Part shown: piece after piece, positions 28,960 to 38,172 of the stretch
Layout: each line of letters begins with the position of its first letter
Position numbering within the stretch: the first letter of the stretch is position 1
DNA from: a virus
IMG/VR virus record: IMGVR_UViG_3300009136_000009
Span: 1-47,755 of that record
Length of the DNA stretch: 47,755 nucleotides
Strand: one strand, 5' to 3'
Program-made: the position numbers and the translations under genes
The notes under the pieces: generated by a model
The model's database searches: none
The model's input: the letters and a program-made list of their open reading frames with translations, nothing else
What the model was told of the DNA's origin: nothing

Positions 28960-30128
28960 TGGCTGTCAAGTGGTTCACAGGTTTTGAAGCAGGTGCTAAT
29001 GCCGAGGCCTTTAGTGCGGTGACTACCGCCGGCAGCAGCACGGTTGCCTTGGCAACTGGTGCTGCTGCGCGGTCGGGTACATATGGTTGTACGATTACTA
29101 TAGTGGCTAACGCGGATGACAAGGCTTATGGGCATCTGAACTCCACGAATAACGCCAATGCTAATATCTCTGGTGGATTTGGGACGGACACGCGTCTTCA
29201 CGCTTGGTTCAAGATTAGCGCTGTACCCTTTACTATGGGTGCCATGGTCGAGGAGATGCTTCTTCACTTCGTGCGTCCTGCTACTTACTGGGGTGGGACG
29301 TTGACATTGGACTCTGATGGGAAGATTGCCTGTTACATGGTGAAAGCTGATGCTGCGGATACTGAGCTTATGGGGCGCACTGCTAGTGCTTACAATGACG
29401 GGGAATGGCACTCGCTTCAGTTTAGGGAAACGCGTGGGGCTCCTTCTACGTTGGAAGTTATTATTGACGAGGAGCAGGTAATTTCCAACACTACGTCTAA
29501 CGTGGCTGCGGGTAGCGTGTCTACTGTTTATCTCGGCAAGTACATAGATAAGTTCGACTCGAAAAGTTATGGTATCCACTGGGATGATATTGCTCTTACG
29601 ACGGATTCCTGGTTGCTCTATCCGTACTCCGTATCAAGCTTTGTTCCGGCTGCAGATGGCAACTACACGGCCTGGACTGGTACCTACGTGGATGTAGATG
29701 AAATTCCGCCGGATGGTGTTGCCTTTGTCTACACCAGCACGGCTACCCACAAAGAGAGTTTTACTTGTGAGAATTGTTCCAGCGCATCTTTGGGCAAGCC
29801 CATTGCCGGTCTCAAGACGAACTACTTGGCCAAGCGTGATGCGTATGCTGTGTCTTGTCATTTCTTCATGCGTGATTCGGGGGGCACTGACAGAAGTACT
29901 AGTTCCGCCCAGAGTCTTCCTGTGCCTTGGACGAACTACGCTATGCTCTGGGAGTTGAATCCAGAGACGAGTGCTTCGTGGAAAGCTGCTGAAGTCAACC
30001 TGTCTGAGATTGGTATGGAACATACGGCGGGTGCCCAGGCTGATTGGGATGCTGGGCAGATACATTTACTGTATGCCGGATTGGCTGGTAGGCGGGTGAT
30101 TGCGAGCGATCTATGCTGTACTGTTTAG
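28959..30128 (+). CDS. LamG-like structural protein, 389 aa
   Basis: Begins MAVKWFTGFEAGAN. The N-terminal 220 residues read like a concanavalin/LamG jelly roll (YNDGEWHSLQFRETRGAPST, GIHWDDIALTTDSW), followed by a second beta-rich half. Probably a surface or receptor-contact virion protein. TGATG coupled to the gene before. Confidence 0.55.
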   Translation: MAVKWFTGFEAGANAEAFSAVTTAGSSTVALATGAAARSGTYGCTITIVANADDKAYGHLNSTNNANANISGGFGTDTRLHAWFKISAVPFTMGAMVEEMLLHFVRPATYWGGTLTLDSDGKIACYMVKADAADTELMGRTASAYNDGEWHSLQFRETRGAPSTLEVIIDEEQVISNTTSNVAAGSVSTVYLGKYIDKFDSKSYGIHWDDIALTTDSWLLYPYSVSSFVPAADGNYTAWTGTYVDVDEIPPDGVAFVYTSTATHKESFTCENCSSASLGKPIAGLKTNYLAKRDAYAVSCHFFMRDSGGTDRSTSSAQSLPVPWTNYAMLWELNPETSASWKAAEVNLSEIGMEHTAGAQADWDAGQIHLLYAGLAGRRVIASDLCCTV

Positions 30129-30138
30129 GGGATACTCG

Positions 30139-30561
30139 ATGTCTGATATCAGATCCAATATGCCGCGTGGGACATCAATCAAGATTCGTCCTACACCGCA
30201 TAGAGCGTTTGCCCTAACATCCGCGGGTGCTACGGGCACACCAGCTAACTCGCTGCTGTTGTCTGGGCGTGTTGGGTTTAGACTCGTGCTGTATCACATT
30301 GGGTTCTCCAATAGTGATGCCTCCTACAATAATATCGCAATGCACTTTGTAGCCTCTGGAGCAGCTCCAGTGGATCCTGATGTGAATATGACTCCGATGT
30401 TCCTTCGTGAATCCCTGCCCAGTCTGGGTGTCACTCTGAGGAACCTGGGCTTCATGGAGGTGGAGAGCACCGAGAACCAGGATCTCCACGGTTGGTTGGA
30501 AAGCAATTCGTCTGGTTGGTTTGTGAATTTGGGATATGCGTATATCCCAGTTCCTTCGTAG
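30139..30561 (+). CDS. Small beta-sandwich virion protein, paralogue 2, 140 aa
   Basis: Shares the pattern RLVLYHIGFSNSDAS with FVNLGYAYIPV near the end, like the genes at 27140 and 30571. ATG at 30139 after AGGGGA. Frame upstream to 30100 overlaps the previous gene and is not needed. Confidence 0.5.
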   Translation: MSDIRSNMPRGTSIKIRPTPHRAFALTSAGATGTPANSLLLSGRVGFRLVLYHIGFSNSDASYNNIAMHFVASGAAPVDPDVNMTPMFLRESLPSLGVTLRNLGFMEVESTENQDLHGWLESNSSGWFVNLGYAYIPVPS

Positions 30562-30570
30562 GGAGGGGTT

Positions 30571-30948
30571 ATGGCTGACTTGCTTGTGCAACAGATGCTG
30601 CCAATGGCCAGGTTTCGTTATCCGAACACTTGGAAAATGACAGCTGTTGCTGGGGCTTCTCCACAGGCTAACCAGGTAATTGCCACGGGTGTGGCGTCCA
30701 AGCACAACGTGATTGGGAAATTGGTAGTTAGCAATAATGGTGCTGCCAAGGCTACGGTAGCGCTCAATTGGGAAGATGGTTCTGTCTTTCTGAGGTTTAC
30801 TGTTCCGGCAGAGGGTGTAACTCTCGAGAACTTCATTGGTATTGAGCCTGTATCGGCGGCAGCTGACAAGGATCTGCATGCAGATGTTACGTCTGATGAG
30901 ACGATTGCTGTAGACATTAGCTGTGGTTACTTTGAGGTGCCAGTCTAA
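30571..30948 (+). CDS. Small beta-sandwich virion protein, paralogue 3, 125 aa
   Basis: Contains NVIGKLVVSNNGAAKATVAL, VFLRFTVPAEG, and VDISCGYFEV, the same strand order as the genes at 27140 and 30139. ATG at 30571 after AGGGAGGGG. Stop overlaps the next ATG (TAATG). Confidence 0.5.
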   Translation: MADLLVQQMLPMARFRYPNTWKMTAVAGASPQANQVIATGVASKHNVIGKLVVSNNGAAKATVALNWEDGSVFLRFTVPAEGVTLENFIGIEPVSAAADKDLHADVTSDETIAVDISCGYFEVPV

Positions 30949-32594
30949 TGGACTTTGGTGGTAGATCAGAAAATGTCTTCTCCATCCAGGACTTTGGTGG
31001 TTACACCACAAAGACTTCTGGCGAAGCTGGGATGCTTGTAGATCGAGGAGAGGAGTACTCCCCCTATCGTAGTCGTGGTTTTTTCGTGGATAGCTTCGGG
31101 AAGCTGCTGCGCGCTCGTGGGTGGAGCCAGATTTGCCAGCTCTTTGGCCACACGGAGATGTCCCAGGTTCATGGGATGCACTATTGGCGCGGCGGTGGTG
31201 TGGGTAGTACGGTTGTCTTAGCTGGCACATTTGGTTTGAAGCACGGGCGGGTGGCTCGTATTGATGATCTCGCTGCTGATGCCTGCTACTATAAGTGGAT
31301 TGCCATGACTCAGATTGGTCCTACTTGGATGAGTCAGCCGTCTACTGATCCTGGTACGAATGAGGGACCTGCGTACCTCTACGGATGTTTTGCGGAGTTT
31401 CGTGATCGGCTCTACTACTGTAATGGTATTGACTGGCCTGTCAGGATTGATGGGCTGCACCACTTGTTTGCTAAGTCTACTTTTGAGCATTCTGGACAGA
31501 CTGGTCCTGTTTATTCGGCTATGGGTGTGTTCATGCCTACATTGACTACTGATGCTACGGCTTTTGCTGCCGTGCGAACGAAGCTCCAGGGTCTTCGTGC
31601 TGATTCCAGCCAGGTCAATGTATACGGTAGAGCAACTTATGGTGTCTCGGTACTCTCAAAATACGGAGAGAGTCCTGCTACCATGCTTCCCCCGCCGGCA
31701 CAGCCTGCTTCGGGCGGTGCTCCAGAAGGCACAGCACCGATTTTCTATGTAGCGGATTGGACGAAGTATGCTGACTATATTACAGCTGTTCGGATCTATC
31801 GTTTGCCTGCAGTAGGCACAGTAATGCAGTATGTCGGAGAGATTCCTCGAGGTGACTACTCTTTCATGGACACCATGGCTGATGGCGAGTTGGGTTACTC
31901 TGTTCCGACGGACACGGGACTTCCCTCGAATTTCCGTTTGCTGGCTACGTTTGAAGATAGGATGTTTGCCGTGGGCGGGTTTGGGAATCCTAACAGGGTA
32001 GCCTGTTCCAAGGCAGGCTACCCTGATGTGTGGCCAGCACTCTTTGAGATTCAATTAGCAGCATCTCTGGGTACTCGCATGGTTACTCAAATGAAGGTGC
32101 TCAATGGCGCTCTTTACTTGTTTCTGGACGAGGGTATCCTCAGGATGTACGGCTCGAGCCCGGAGAACTATGGCTTTAGCCCGGTCTCTGAGTTTATTGG
32201 GTGCATTGCTCCTAAAACTATGGTGTCTCATACAGATGGTGTTGTCTTTCTTAGCAAGGATGGTCCCCACTTCTTCAATGGATCCCAGCTTCGCAAGATC
32301 ACTGAGCACCTGGATAATGTGCTGGATGGTGCTACCCCAGGTTCCATGGATTGGTATCGGGCATGTGGGGTAGCTTCCAGAGAGTACTACTACATTAGCT
32401 ACAGGGATGATGGTCCTCGGAAATGGCTGGATGCAGCGAATCCTCCTGTAGCGGGAGATGAGCCTAATCGTACTTATAAAGTCAATATGAACAATGGTCG
32501 AGTGGGTGTGATAGATGACTGGGCTTTCAGTTTGAGTACGTCGTATGAGGGTACCGAGTCTTTGGTGATTGGACACAATAAGTTGAGTGCCTGA
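30948..32594 (+). CDS. Tail hub or stabilisation protein with beta-propeller-like repeats, 548 aa
   Basis: Position and repeated motifs (GTFGLKHGRVARIDD, FEDRMFAVGG, LNGALYLFLDEGILRMYG, DGVVFLSKDGPHFFNGSQL) suggest a propeller similar in role to P22 gp10 or T7 gp12. It would close the short tail. Contains a perfect 12-bp hairpin at 31994-32025. TAATG coupled. Confidence 0.55.
   Translation: MDFGGRSENVFSIQDFGGYTTKTSGEAGMLVDRGEEYSPYRSRGFFVDSFGKLLRARGWSQICQLFGHTEMSQVHGMHYWRGGGVGSTVVLAGTFGLKHGRVARIDDLAADACYYKWIAMTQIGPTWMSQPSTDPGTNEGPAYLYGCFAEFRDRLYYCNGIDWPVRIDGLHHLFAKSTFEHSGQTGPVYSAMGVFMPTLTTDATAFAAVRTKLQGLRADSSQVNVYGRATYGVSVLSKYGESPATMLPPPAQPASGGAPEGTAPIFYVADWTKYADYITAVRIYRLPAVGTVMQYVGEIPRGDYSFMDTMADGELGYSVPTDTGLPSNFRLLATFEDRMFAVGGFGNPNRVACSKAGYPDVWPALFEIQLAASLGTRMVTQMKVLNGALYLFLDEGILRMYGSSPENYGFSPVSEFIGCIAPKTMVSHTDGVVFLSKDGPHFFNGSQLRKITEHLDNVLDGATPGSMDWYRACGVASREYYYISYRDDGPRKWLDAANPPVAGDEPNRTYKVNMNNGRVGVIDDWAFSLSTSYEGTESLVIGHNKLSA
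31994..32025. repeat. Perfect intragenic hairpin, 12-bp arms, 8-nt loop
   Basis: CAGGGTAGCCTG and CAGGCTACCCTG surround TTCCAAGG. Same 12-8-12 geometry as 25621-25652 and 42289-42320. Confidence 0.9.
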
Positions 32595-33103
32595 TGGATG
32601 CTACAGTCAATCCAATTATGTGGTTGGTCGCCGACCATTTGAGTCCTGACACTGGAGGTGCTGGGGGGTACGATGCTGACATGCGTTTTCTACTCCCGGA
32701 TCTGGACTTTGGTGAGCCTGATAGGATCAAGGTAGTCAACGAGATTGAGGTGGTCTATGAATCACTACGGGAAATACCTATCACCATTGAGATCTTCAGG
32801 CGTACACCCCTTACTGATCCAGGTACTACCTCTGAATCTGTGTCTCTTGCGACACAAGCCGTGCAGGCCACGGAGCCGGGTGTCTGGTGGGGCAACGCGG
32901 CCCCTGTCTGGGGTACGGCCAGCTTTGCGACTTATAAAATCTACTCTGCCAAAGGGCAGTTTGAGTTTTCGCAAGGGAAGAGCTTCAACATAGGGTTTAG
33001 AGCCACCTGTGATCTGACTCCTATGCGGCTCTTGAACATCTTGATCAAGTTCCACCAGGAGAGGACGCCCTGGAAGGGTTCCGGCACGGAGTTTCAGCCA
33101 TGA
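32594..33103 (+). CDS. Tail-associated protein, 169 aa
   Basis: Beta-rich; contains EPDRIKVVNEIEVVYESLRE and KSFNIGFRATCDLTPMRLL. Coupled to the propeller gene by TGATG and may be its split C-terminal partner. Stop overlaps the next start (ATGA). Confidence 0.5.
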   Translation: MDATVNPIMWLVADHLSPDTGGAGGYDADMRFLLPDLDFGEPDRIKVVNEIEVVYESLREIPITIEIFRRTPLTDPGTTSESVSLATQAVQATEPGVWWGNAAPVWGTASFATYKIYSAKGQFEFSQGKSFNIGFRATCDLTPMRLLNILIKFHQERTPWKGSGTEFQP

Positions 33104-33852
33104 GTTGTGTGTTTATCAGACCAGTACTGCCGCATGGATACTTACCCAGTACCGATTGGAGCTATCCGTTAGCAACAAATTATGATAGTTGTGGTACTTG
33201 GAACACGAGCGATATTGTGGATGCGGATCAGCTGCAGAAGAACTGGGCGATTCTGTTCTCCAAGGTCAATGGCATGCTCGATGGAACAGACTTCAGTGAA
33301 ACCAGTTCTCAGTTTGCTGAGGAGCAGGCACTGGTGGACTATGAAGGCGGTGTTACTGGGTCTTGGCCTACTGCTGGTCAGCGTCATTCACATGATGGAA
33401 TTGACTCGGCCAAGTTAGCTACGCATGCTCTGCACCAGAGTGTCCTTGGTGTGGGTGCCAGTTCATGGGGCTCCTTTGGGTTGTTGCGCCATCCGTCAGA
33501 GGCCTTTTACGGAGTGCTGGAGACCTTCTGGGTAGCTTATGACCAGCCTTCTCCCAGTAAGGGTCTCGCTTACTCGGTGGATGTGGCGGTACCTCATAAT
33601 CACCAGCGCTGGGGTCGTGACCTCCAGCGCTCTGGTGCCAATGGTCGTATGGCTTTGCTTACAGCTCCCTTGATGAGTGGGTACAATGGATGGACGCAGA
33701 ATCAGAAGTGCGCTCCCAGTATGTTGTGTGGTGCCACTACGGGTGCTCCCGGTGTCACGGCTGTAACTGCCAAGATGCACGATTTGATGGGGGAAAGGGT
33801 AGCTTCAAACTGGTCCTACGGAGTAATGGTTTTGGCTTGTATCGCTATATGA
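33100..33852 (+). CDS. Fibre or spike-like protein, 250 aa
   Basis: Contains GQRHSHDGIDSAKLAT, an HxHDG motif frequent in phage fibres (metal- or ion-coordinating in trimers). The N-terminal part could attach to the tail; beta-rich C-terminus. ATGA overlap with the preceding gene. Confidence 0.5.
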   Translation: MSCVFIRPVLPHGYLPSTDWSYPLATNYDSCGTWNTSDIVDADQLQKNWAILFSKVNGMLDGTDFSETSSQFAEEQALVDYEGGVTGSWPTAGQRHSHDGIDSAKLATHALHQSVLGVGASSWGSFGLLRHPSEAFYGVLETFWVAYDQPSPSKGLAYSVDVAVPHNHQRWGRDLQRSGANGRMALLTAPLMSGYNGWTQNQKCAPSMLCGATTGAPGVTAVTAKMHDLMGERVASNWSYGVMVLACIAI

Positions 33853-33859
33853 GGTAGTC

Positions 33860-34510
33860 ATGGCTATCGTCAGCATGCCGCCGTTTGGGCGAGGTGCGGT
33901 ATCCAGTATAGCAACTTACATTGATAACATCTATGATGTGTTGCGGACTGCCACGCTCGACTGGCGGAATCTACATCCACAGGCGGGAATCCATGAATCC
34001 TTTGTCGGTTGGCATACTGGAGCTGGCGGCCATTGGCATCTAGATGGGTCTCTTGGGAACTTTGTTCTGACAGATAAGCACTTTGATGATACTAGTACTT
34101 CTGCGAATGCCGAGGTTCTGTTTACCAACTCTCCCAAGACGTTGGTGTTGTTTGGACACAAGGATGTGACGTGGGGAGACCTGGGCAATGATGATCCAAT
34201 TTACATTAGTTTCATAGCTACGAGTGAGGCTCAGCAAGCCTTCGCTCCAGGTACTGTGCCGTTGGTTTTTGCCATGTTGCGCAGAACAGCGGTATACATC
34301 TCAGCCACGGAGTATCCCTTTATGATCAAGGTGGTGGATAGCTCCAGTCATAATTTTGCTGTGGATGGCACCTTCTTGGTGGATCCCACGGATGACGAAG
34401 AGTACGGCTTGCCGGCTGAACCTCTAACTACGAAGGGCTCTATTATTGGAGAGATCTTTTACGTGGCCGTGGGTGTTGCCCCGGGCTTGCTTGATTGGCC
34501 GGAGGATTAG
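33860..34510 (+). CDS. Structural or fibre-related protein, 216 aa
   Basis: Contains GGHWHLDGSLGNFVL, related in pattern to the HxH fibre motifs of its neighbours, and a beta-rich second half. ATG at 33860, shortly after the preceding stop. Ends just before the next gene. Confidence 0.5.
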   Translation: MAIVSMPPFGRGAVSSIATYIDNIYDVLRTATLDWRNLHPQAGIHESFVGWHTGAGGHWHLDGSLGNFVLTDKHFDDTSTSANAEVLFTNSPKTLVLFGHKDVTWGDLGNDDPIYISFIATSEAQQAFAPGTVPLVFAMLRRTAVYISATEYPFMIKVVDSSSHNFAVDGTFLVDPTDDEEYGLPAEPLTTKGSIIGEIFYVAVGVAPGLLDWPED

Positions 34511-34512
34511 CG

Positions 34513-35166
34513 ATGGCGATGCAAGACTATAATTCAGCTGATCCCCCTACCAGGGTGCAGACTTGGAAGATGCTCAATGAGGGCTGGGGCTACGTTACTG
34601 GTAGGTTGACATCATCGGACTTTGCCGTGGATGCGAAGATCCAGGAGAATCATCTCAAGTTCGTGGAATCTGGGCATGACCATAATGGATCTACCAGTCA
34701 CGCACTTTCCCGGGAGTCCTTGAGGAAAAAGAACTTTGACCTGCAAACGTGCAGTGTTGCTTGGGGTGTGTATTTTCAAGATCGTGTTAGCGAGGATAAC
34801 TCTAATAGACATACCTACATGTTACTGGGTGGAACTGGTGCGATTACCTTGTCTTCAGGGGGTGGTGCTCCCGCGGTTATTGCCGGTATCGTTTCCGGCG
34901 AGCAGGACATTGACCATACAGGTACTGCCAGGCTCCACCTTGGTACGGGTCAGCTTGCTAATCTGGATGGGAGCTGGTCTTACGTTACACTGCTTGGAGC
35001 TATTGCGTCTCCGATCTACGTTGCTGATGAGTCTGCCTGCTACATGATGGAGGTGGATATGACCAATGACCGATTTGTAGCGTATGCCTTGGACCATACG
35101 AGTCCTACTACAATCAACTTCGACTATGTCGTTGTGATAAAGGTGGCTGGTGGTGTCCCAGCTTAG
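34513..35166 (+). CDS. Fibre-like protein, 217 aa
   Basis: Contains SGHDHNGSTSHALS, an HDHNG fibre motif parallel to HSHDG in the gene at 33100, so these two may be paralogous parts of one fibre system. ATG at 34513 with GGAGGATTAGCG upstream. The frame to 34495 adds no signal. Confidence 0.5.
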   Translation: MAMQDYNSADPPTRVQTWKMLNEGWGYVTGRLTSSDFAVDAKIQENHLKFVESGHDHNGSTSHALSRESLRKKNFDLQTCSVAWGVYFQDRVSEDNSNRHTYMLLGGTGAITLSSGGGAPAVIAGIVSGEQDIDHTGTARLHLGTGQLANLDGSWSYVTLLGAIASPIYVADESACYMMEVDMTNDRFVAYALDHTSPTTINFDYVVVIKVAGGVPA

Positions 35167-36022
35167 TGGCCTGCCTAGAAGGCACGGGGTACGTCTTGGT
35201 AGGATCAGCCTCGGTAATATGGGGGATAGTTTGAAATGGGATCTTATCGAAAGGTACTTGAACGAACTGCGCGAGGTGATTCAGCAACCGTCTATAGTGC
35301 TTCCCCCTATGACACAATCCGCAATGCCGCAGGATGGGGAACTACTCTTTACGGGTACAGCCTTGTTCTTGTGCGTCGGCGGCCAATATCGACAAGTTTG
35401 GCCTACTGGGGCAGCACCGGCAATGGCAGGGGGTGAGTTGGTGAGTACGACAGTTGCTGGTTTGATACACCCAAATCCAAGAAGAACTCTAAAGTGGTCC
35501 TACCGAGACGACATTACTCCTGATGATCCAAGCGGGACACAGAACAAGTTTGACTTGATTGAAGCTGTCTATGTCGATGGTTCTTACAGTACCACGAGAC
35601 ACATCTGTGTCATGTATTTGTCCATTGCGAACTTGGATTGCTATGATCACACGATCAGGTTCTTTTTCGAGGGAGATGACGTGGATGATGACCCGGATTT
35701 CCCGCGGCCTCATCTGACTACGAACGTCAAGGCGATGACCACATTTATCCATCCGCTTGGCGACAATGGACTGATTGGTCCCCTTGGCGGTTCGAGTGAC
35801 CAGGGTCGTTTCTACTGTACTTCGGATGATGATGGTGGTATGGACAACATGGTTGGCCTGACACGGAAAGACTTGGTGGTCCACGTCGGATACATTGAGC
35901 TTGAGCAGCATTGGGCTGCTTTCAAGGATACCAAGGTGCGGGATGAGGAACAAGGCAATGACTGCCGAGATGACTGGACAGACGGTGTGCCTCCACCGTG
36001 GACACCACCTACTGGCCAGTAA
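35150..36022 (+). CDS. Fibre or base protein, 290 aa
   Basis: GTG start at 35150 or 35153, overlapping the previous gene by 17 nt; ATG at 35219 is an alternative. The middle has DGELLFTGTALFLCVGGQYR, a pattern used at attachment regions of phage fibres, followed by an acidic beta-rich domain. Pro-rich end. Confidence 0.45.
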   Translation: MVSQLSGLPRRHGVRLGRISLGNMGDSLKWDLIERYLNELREVIQQPSIVLPPMTQSAMPQDGELLFTGTALFLCVGGQYRQVWPTGAAPAMAGGELVSTTVAGLIHPNPRRTLKWSYRDDITPDDPSGTQNKFDLIEAVYVDGSYSTTRHICVMYLSIANLDCYDHTIRFFFEGDDVDDDPDFPRPHLTTNVKAMTTFIHPLGDNGLIGPLGGSSDQGRFYCTSDDDGGMDNMVGLTRKDLVVHVGYIELEQHWAAFKDTKVRDEEQGNDCRDDWTDGVPPPWTPPTGQ

Positions 36023-36032
36023 GGGGTGAGAG

Positions 36033-36932
36033 ATGCCTGAAGGAAACAATGGGTGGCAGGACTGGACTGCTGAGGGCTATGCCGAGACTGACGAATGGCA
36101 ACGCTACATAGACGAGCAGAAGGCTATTTCGGAGGAACAGCAGAGGACACACCCGGCGTTTGGTCGTGTCAATGAGGAAATGATACGTAAGCTGAACGCT
36201 TCTTGGGAAAGGATGCGCACGTCTGGACCTTCTGCTACTCAGCTCAGTGGAATCAATCGTCAGGGTCGGGCAGCTTGGGAAAGCTCTCCCCAACGGGCTT
36301 TGGAGGAATATGGAGAGCTGGGGGATGTCCCCGATGTGGCAGCTCCTTCCATGGAGATGCTCCGTCGATACCAGTTGGGAGCTATGGACGTACCCGCTCG
36401 CGGCGCTGCTATCCAGGCTGGGGCCGCATCCCAGCGCTTAGGAGGACTCAATCCTTCTGCTCGTGCGCAAGCATTGAGTGAGATTTCCCGCGGTGGTGCT
36501 GGGATGGTTGGTGCTGGAGGGGGTGGAGGTGGCGGTGGTGGCGCGATGGCGCAGCAGGCTGCTCTGGCTTCCTATCAGGGGCAGATGCAGAACCGGGGGA
36601 TGTTGGGTAATGCGATTCAACAGTCCCTTGGTCAGGGCTACGCCATGAGCCAGATAAGCCAGCAACATCGAAACGCTCAAGAGATGTTGCGGATGCAGCA
36701 GGAGATGCAGCGGCGTCAGCAACAGCGAAGTGGTGGCTTCTGGGGTGCTATGGGTGGCATTGCTGGAACGGCTCTTGGTGGTCCTTTTGGTGGATGGCTT
36801 GGTGGCGTTGCTGGAACGGCTCTTGGGGGAAAGCTCTTTGGTGGTGGTGGTGGTGGTAGAGGTCAGTATGATTATTCTCCTCCAATGGGTGGCCAACAAA
36901 ATCAGTATGCTTCTCCGGGGTATGGTTGGTAG
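36033..36932 (+). CDS. Internal virion protein with glycine-zipper repeats, 299 aa
   Basis: Gln/Arg-rich helices at the N-terminus and centre, a poly-Gly run at about 159-168, and two copies of the segment IAGTALGG/VAGTALGG near residues 243-268 joined by Gly/Phe/Trp, a glycine-zipper-like membrane-inserting pattern. Suits an ejection protein that helps form a channel across the host membrane. ATG at 36033 shortly after the upstream gene. Confidence 0.5.
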   Translation: MPEGNNGWQDWTAEGYAETDEWQRYIDEQKAISEEQQRTHPAFGRVNEEMIRKLNASWERMRTSGPSATQLSGINRQGRAAWESSPQRALEEYGELGDVPDVAAPSMEMLRRYQLGAMDVPARGAAIQAGAASQRLGGLNPSARAQALSEISRGGAGMVGAGGGGGGGGGAMAQQAALASYQGQMQNRGMLGNAIQQSLGQGYAMSQISQQHRNAQEMLRMQQEMQRRQQQRSGGFWGAMGGIAGTALGGPFGGWLGGVAGTALGGKLFGGGGGGRGQYDYSPPMGGQQNQYASPGYGW

Positions 36933-36942
36933 GAGGTAAGTC

Positions 36943-38163
36943 ATGGCGTGGATCAGCGAGGATTGGGACAAGCTAGGCAGCTTCTTCTCTCGTGGTCTCA
37001 GTGCCTATACCAGTGAGCGTCAGCGCAGGCAGGAAAGCCGCTGGCGTCAGGGACAGATGGATCGTGAGTCCCAGCGTGCCGAGGCCTACATTGCCACACT
37101 CAATGAGCAGATGGAAGCTAGTCAGCAGCGCCGGGCTGCTGATGCCCGCGCTGCTGAGCGTTTGCGCACACCCGTGGGTGAGGCTTGGGGTGGTGGTCCC
37201 GAGGATGTGCCCATGGGAGAGATGGGTGCGTACAGCCGGTGGATGGAGGAGCAGGAACCTGAGCGTGGACAGATGCCTGTTAGTGCTACTGTTCGAGAGT
37301 TTTTTGAGGAGGGGCTTCCTACTGGGATTACCTATGAGGACTTTGAAGAGTTGAAGCCTTTTCTTATGGAGAAGCGTCGTGCTGATCGCAAAGCTGCGCT
37401 TGAGGCTGGTAGAGGTGGTGAGGGTGGTGCAGGTGCTGGAGGTGGGTACAGCGGAATGCCTGCTGCTATGCTTGGCCAGATCCAGGATGTTGAGGAACGC
37501 TCTAGGATGCAGGCTCTAATGAGCTTTGCTCAGCAGGATCCTGAGCTGATGGCTATTGTTGAATCAGCGACGAACATCAAGACAGGTGAATTCGATTGGC
37601 GTAGGGTGGCGCGTGCTCTGGGTGAGGAAGGTTGGCAAGAGCTGGAAGAGGCTGCTCAGTACAGTACGGATGAGTGGCTCCTTGGTAAGGGTATCGTTAC
37701 ACCAGGTATACAACAGCGGTACGAGCAGAGACACTACAGAGGTCTTGGGGGTGTTGAATCTCCTGATGAGGAAGAGGATCGTAGAGCTGGTACGCCGTCG
37801 GAACGGAAGGGTATGGTGCCAACTGGTGTTGGAGAAGGTGAACGTGCTATGACGACCGCAGAGCGCAAGGCTTACTATCTTGCAGAGCATCCTGGTCTTC
37901 AGCAGCCTGCCATGGCTGGTCTGCTTGCTGATCCCCAGGCGATAGATGTTCTAGCTCTGAAGGAGTTGTATAGCGATCAACCAGCTACTGGTTTCTCAGC
38001 TTTAGAGACGATGGATTGGAAGAATCTTGATCCTTCGAGACAGTGGGCTGGGTGGTCTGGCGACATCCGAGAAGAGCAGACTCGCCAAATGCAAGCTGCG
38101 CGTCGTAAGGAACTCGAGCGCTCACGAGGTAGACCCCCTCGTAGGAATGCTCCTCGTAGGTAG
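36943..38163 (+). CDS. Internal or ejection protein, 406 aa
   Basis: Long helical Arg/Gln/Glu-rich N-terminus (QRRQESRWRQGQMDRESQRA), a poly-Gly linker near residue 160 and a charged C-terminus. ATG at 36943 with TAGGAGG. Composition and position match podovirus ejection proteins; no enzymatic motif seen. Confidence 0.45.
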   Translation: MAWISEDWDKLGSFFSRGLSAYTSERQRRQESRWRQGQMDRESQRAEAYIATLNEQMEASQQRRAADARAAERLRTPVGEAWGGGPEDVPMGEMGAYSRWMEEQEPERGQMPVSATVREFFEEGLPTGITYEDFEELKPFLMEKRRADRKAALEAGRGGEGGAGAGGGYSGMPAAMLGQIQDVEERSRMQALMSFAQQDPELMAIVESATNIKTGEFDWRRVARALGEEGWQELEEAAQYSTDEWLLGKGIVTPGIQQRYEQRHYRGLGGVESPDEEEDRRAGTPSERKGMVPTGVGEGERAMTTAERKAYYLAEHPGLQQPAMAGLLADPQAIDVLALKELYSDQPATGFSALETMDWKNLDPSRQWAGWSGDIREEQTRQMQAARRKELERSRGRPPRRNAPRR

Positions 38164-38172
38164 GAGGTCCTG

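Noticed and set aside
30214-31230. 338-codon antisense frame opposite virion genes
   Set aside because: Same shadow composition, crosses gene borders, no ribosome site.
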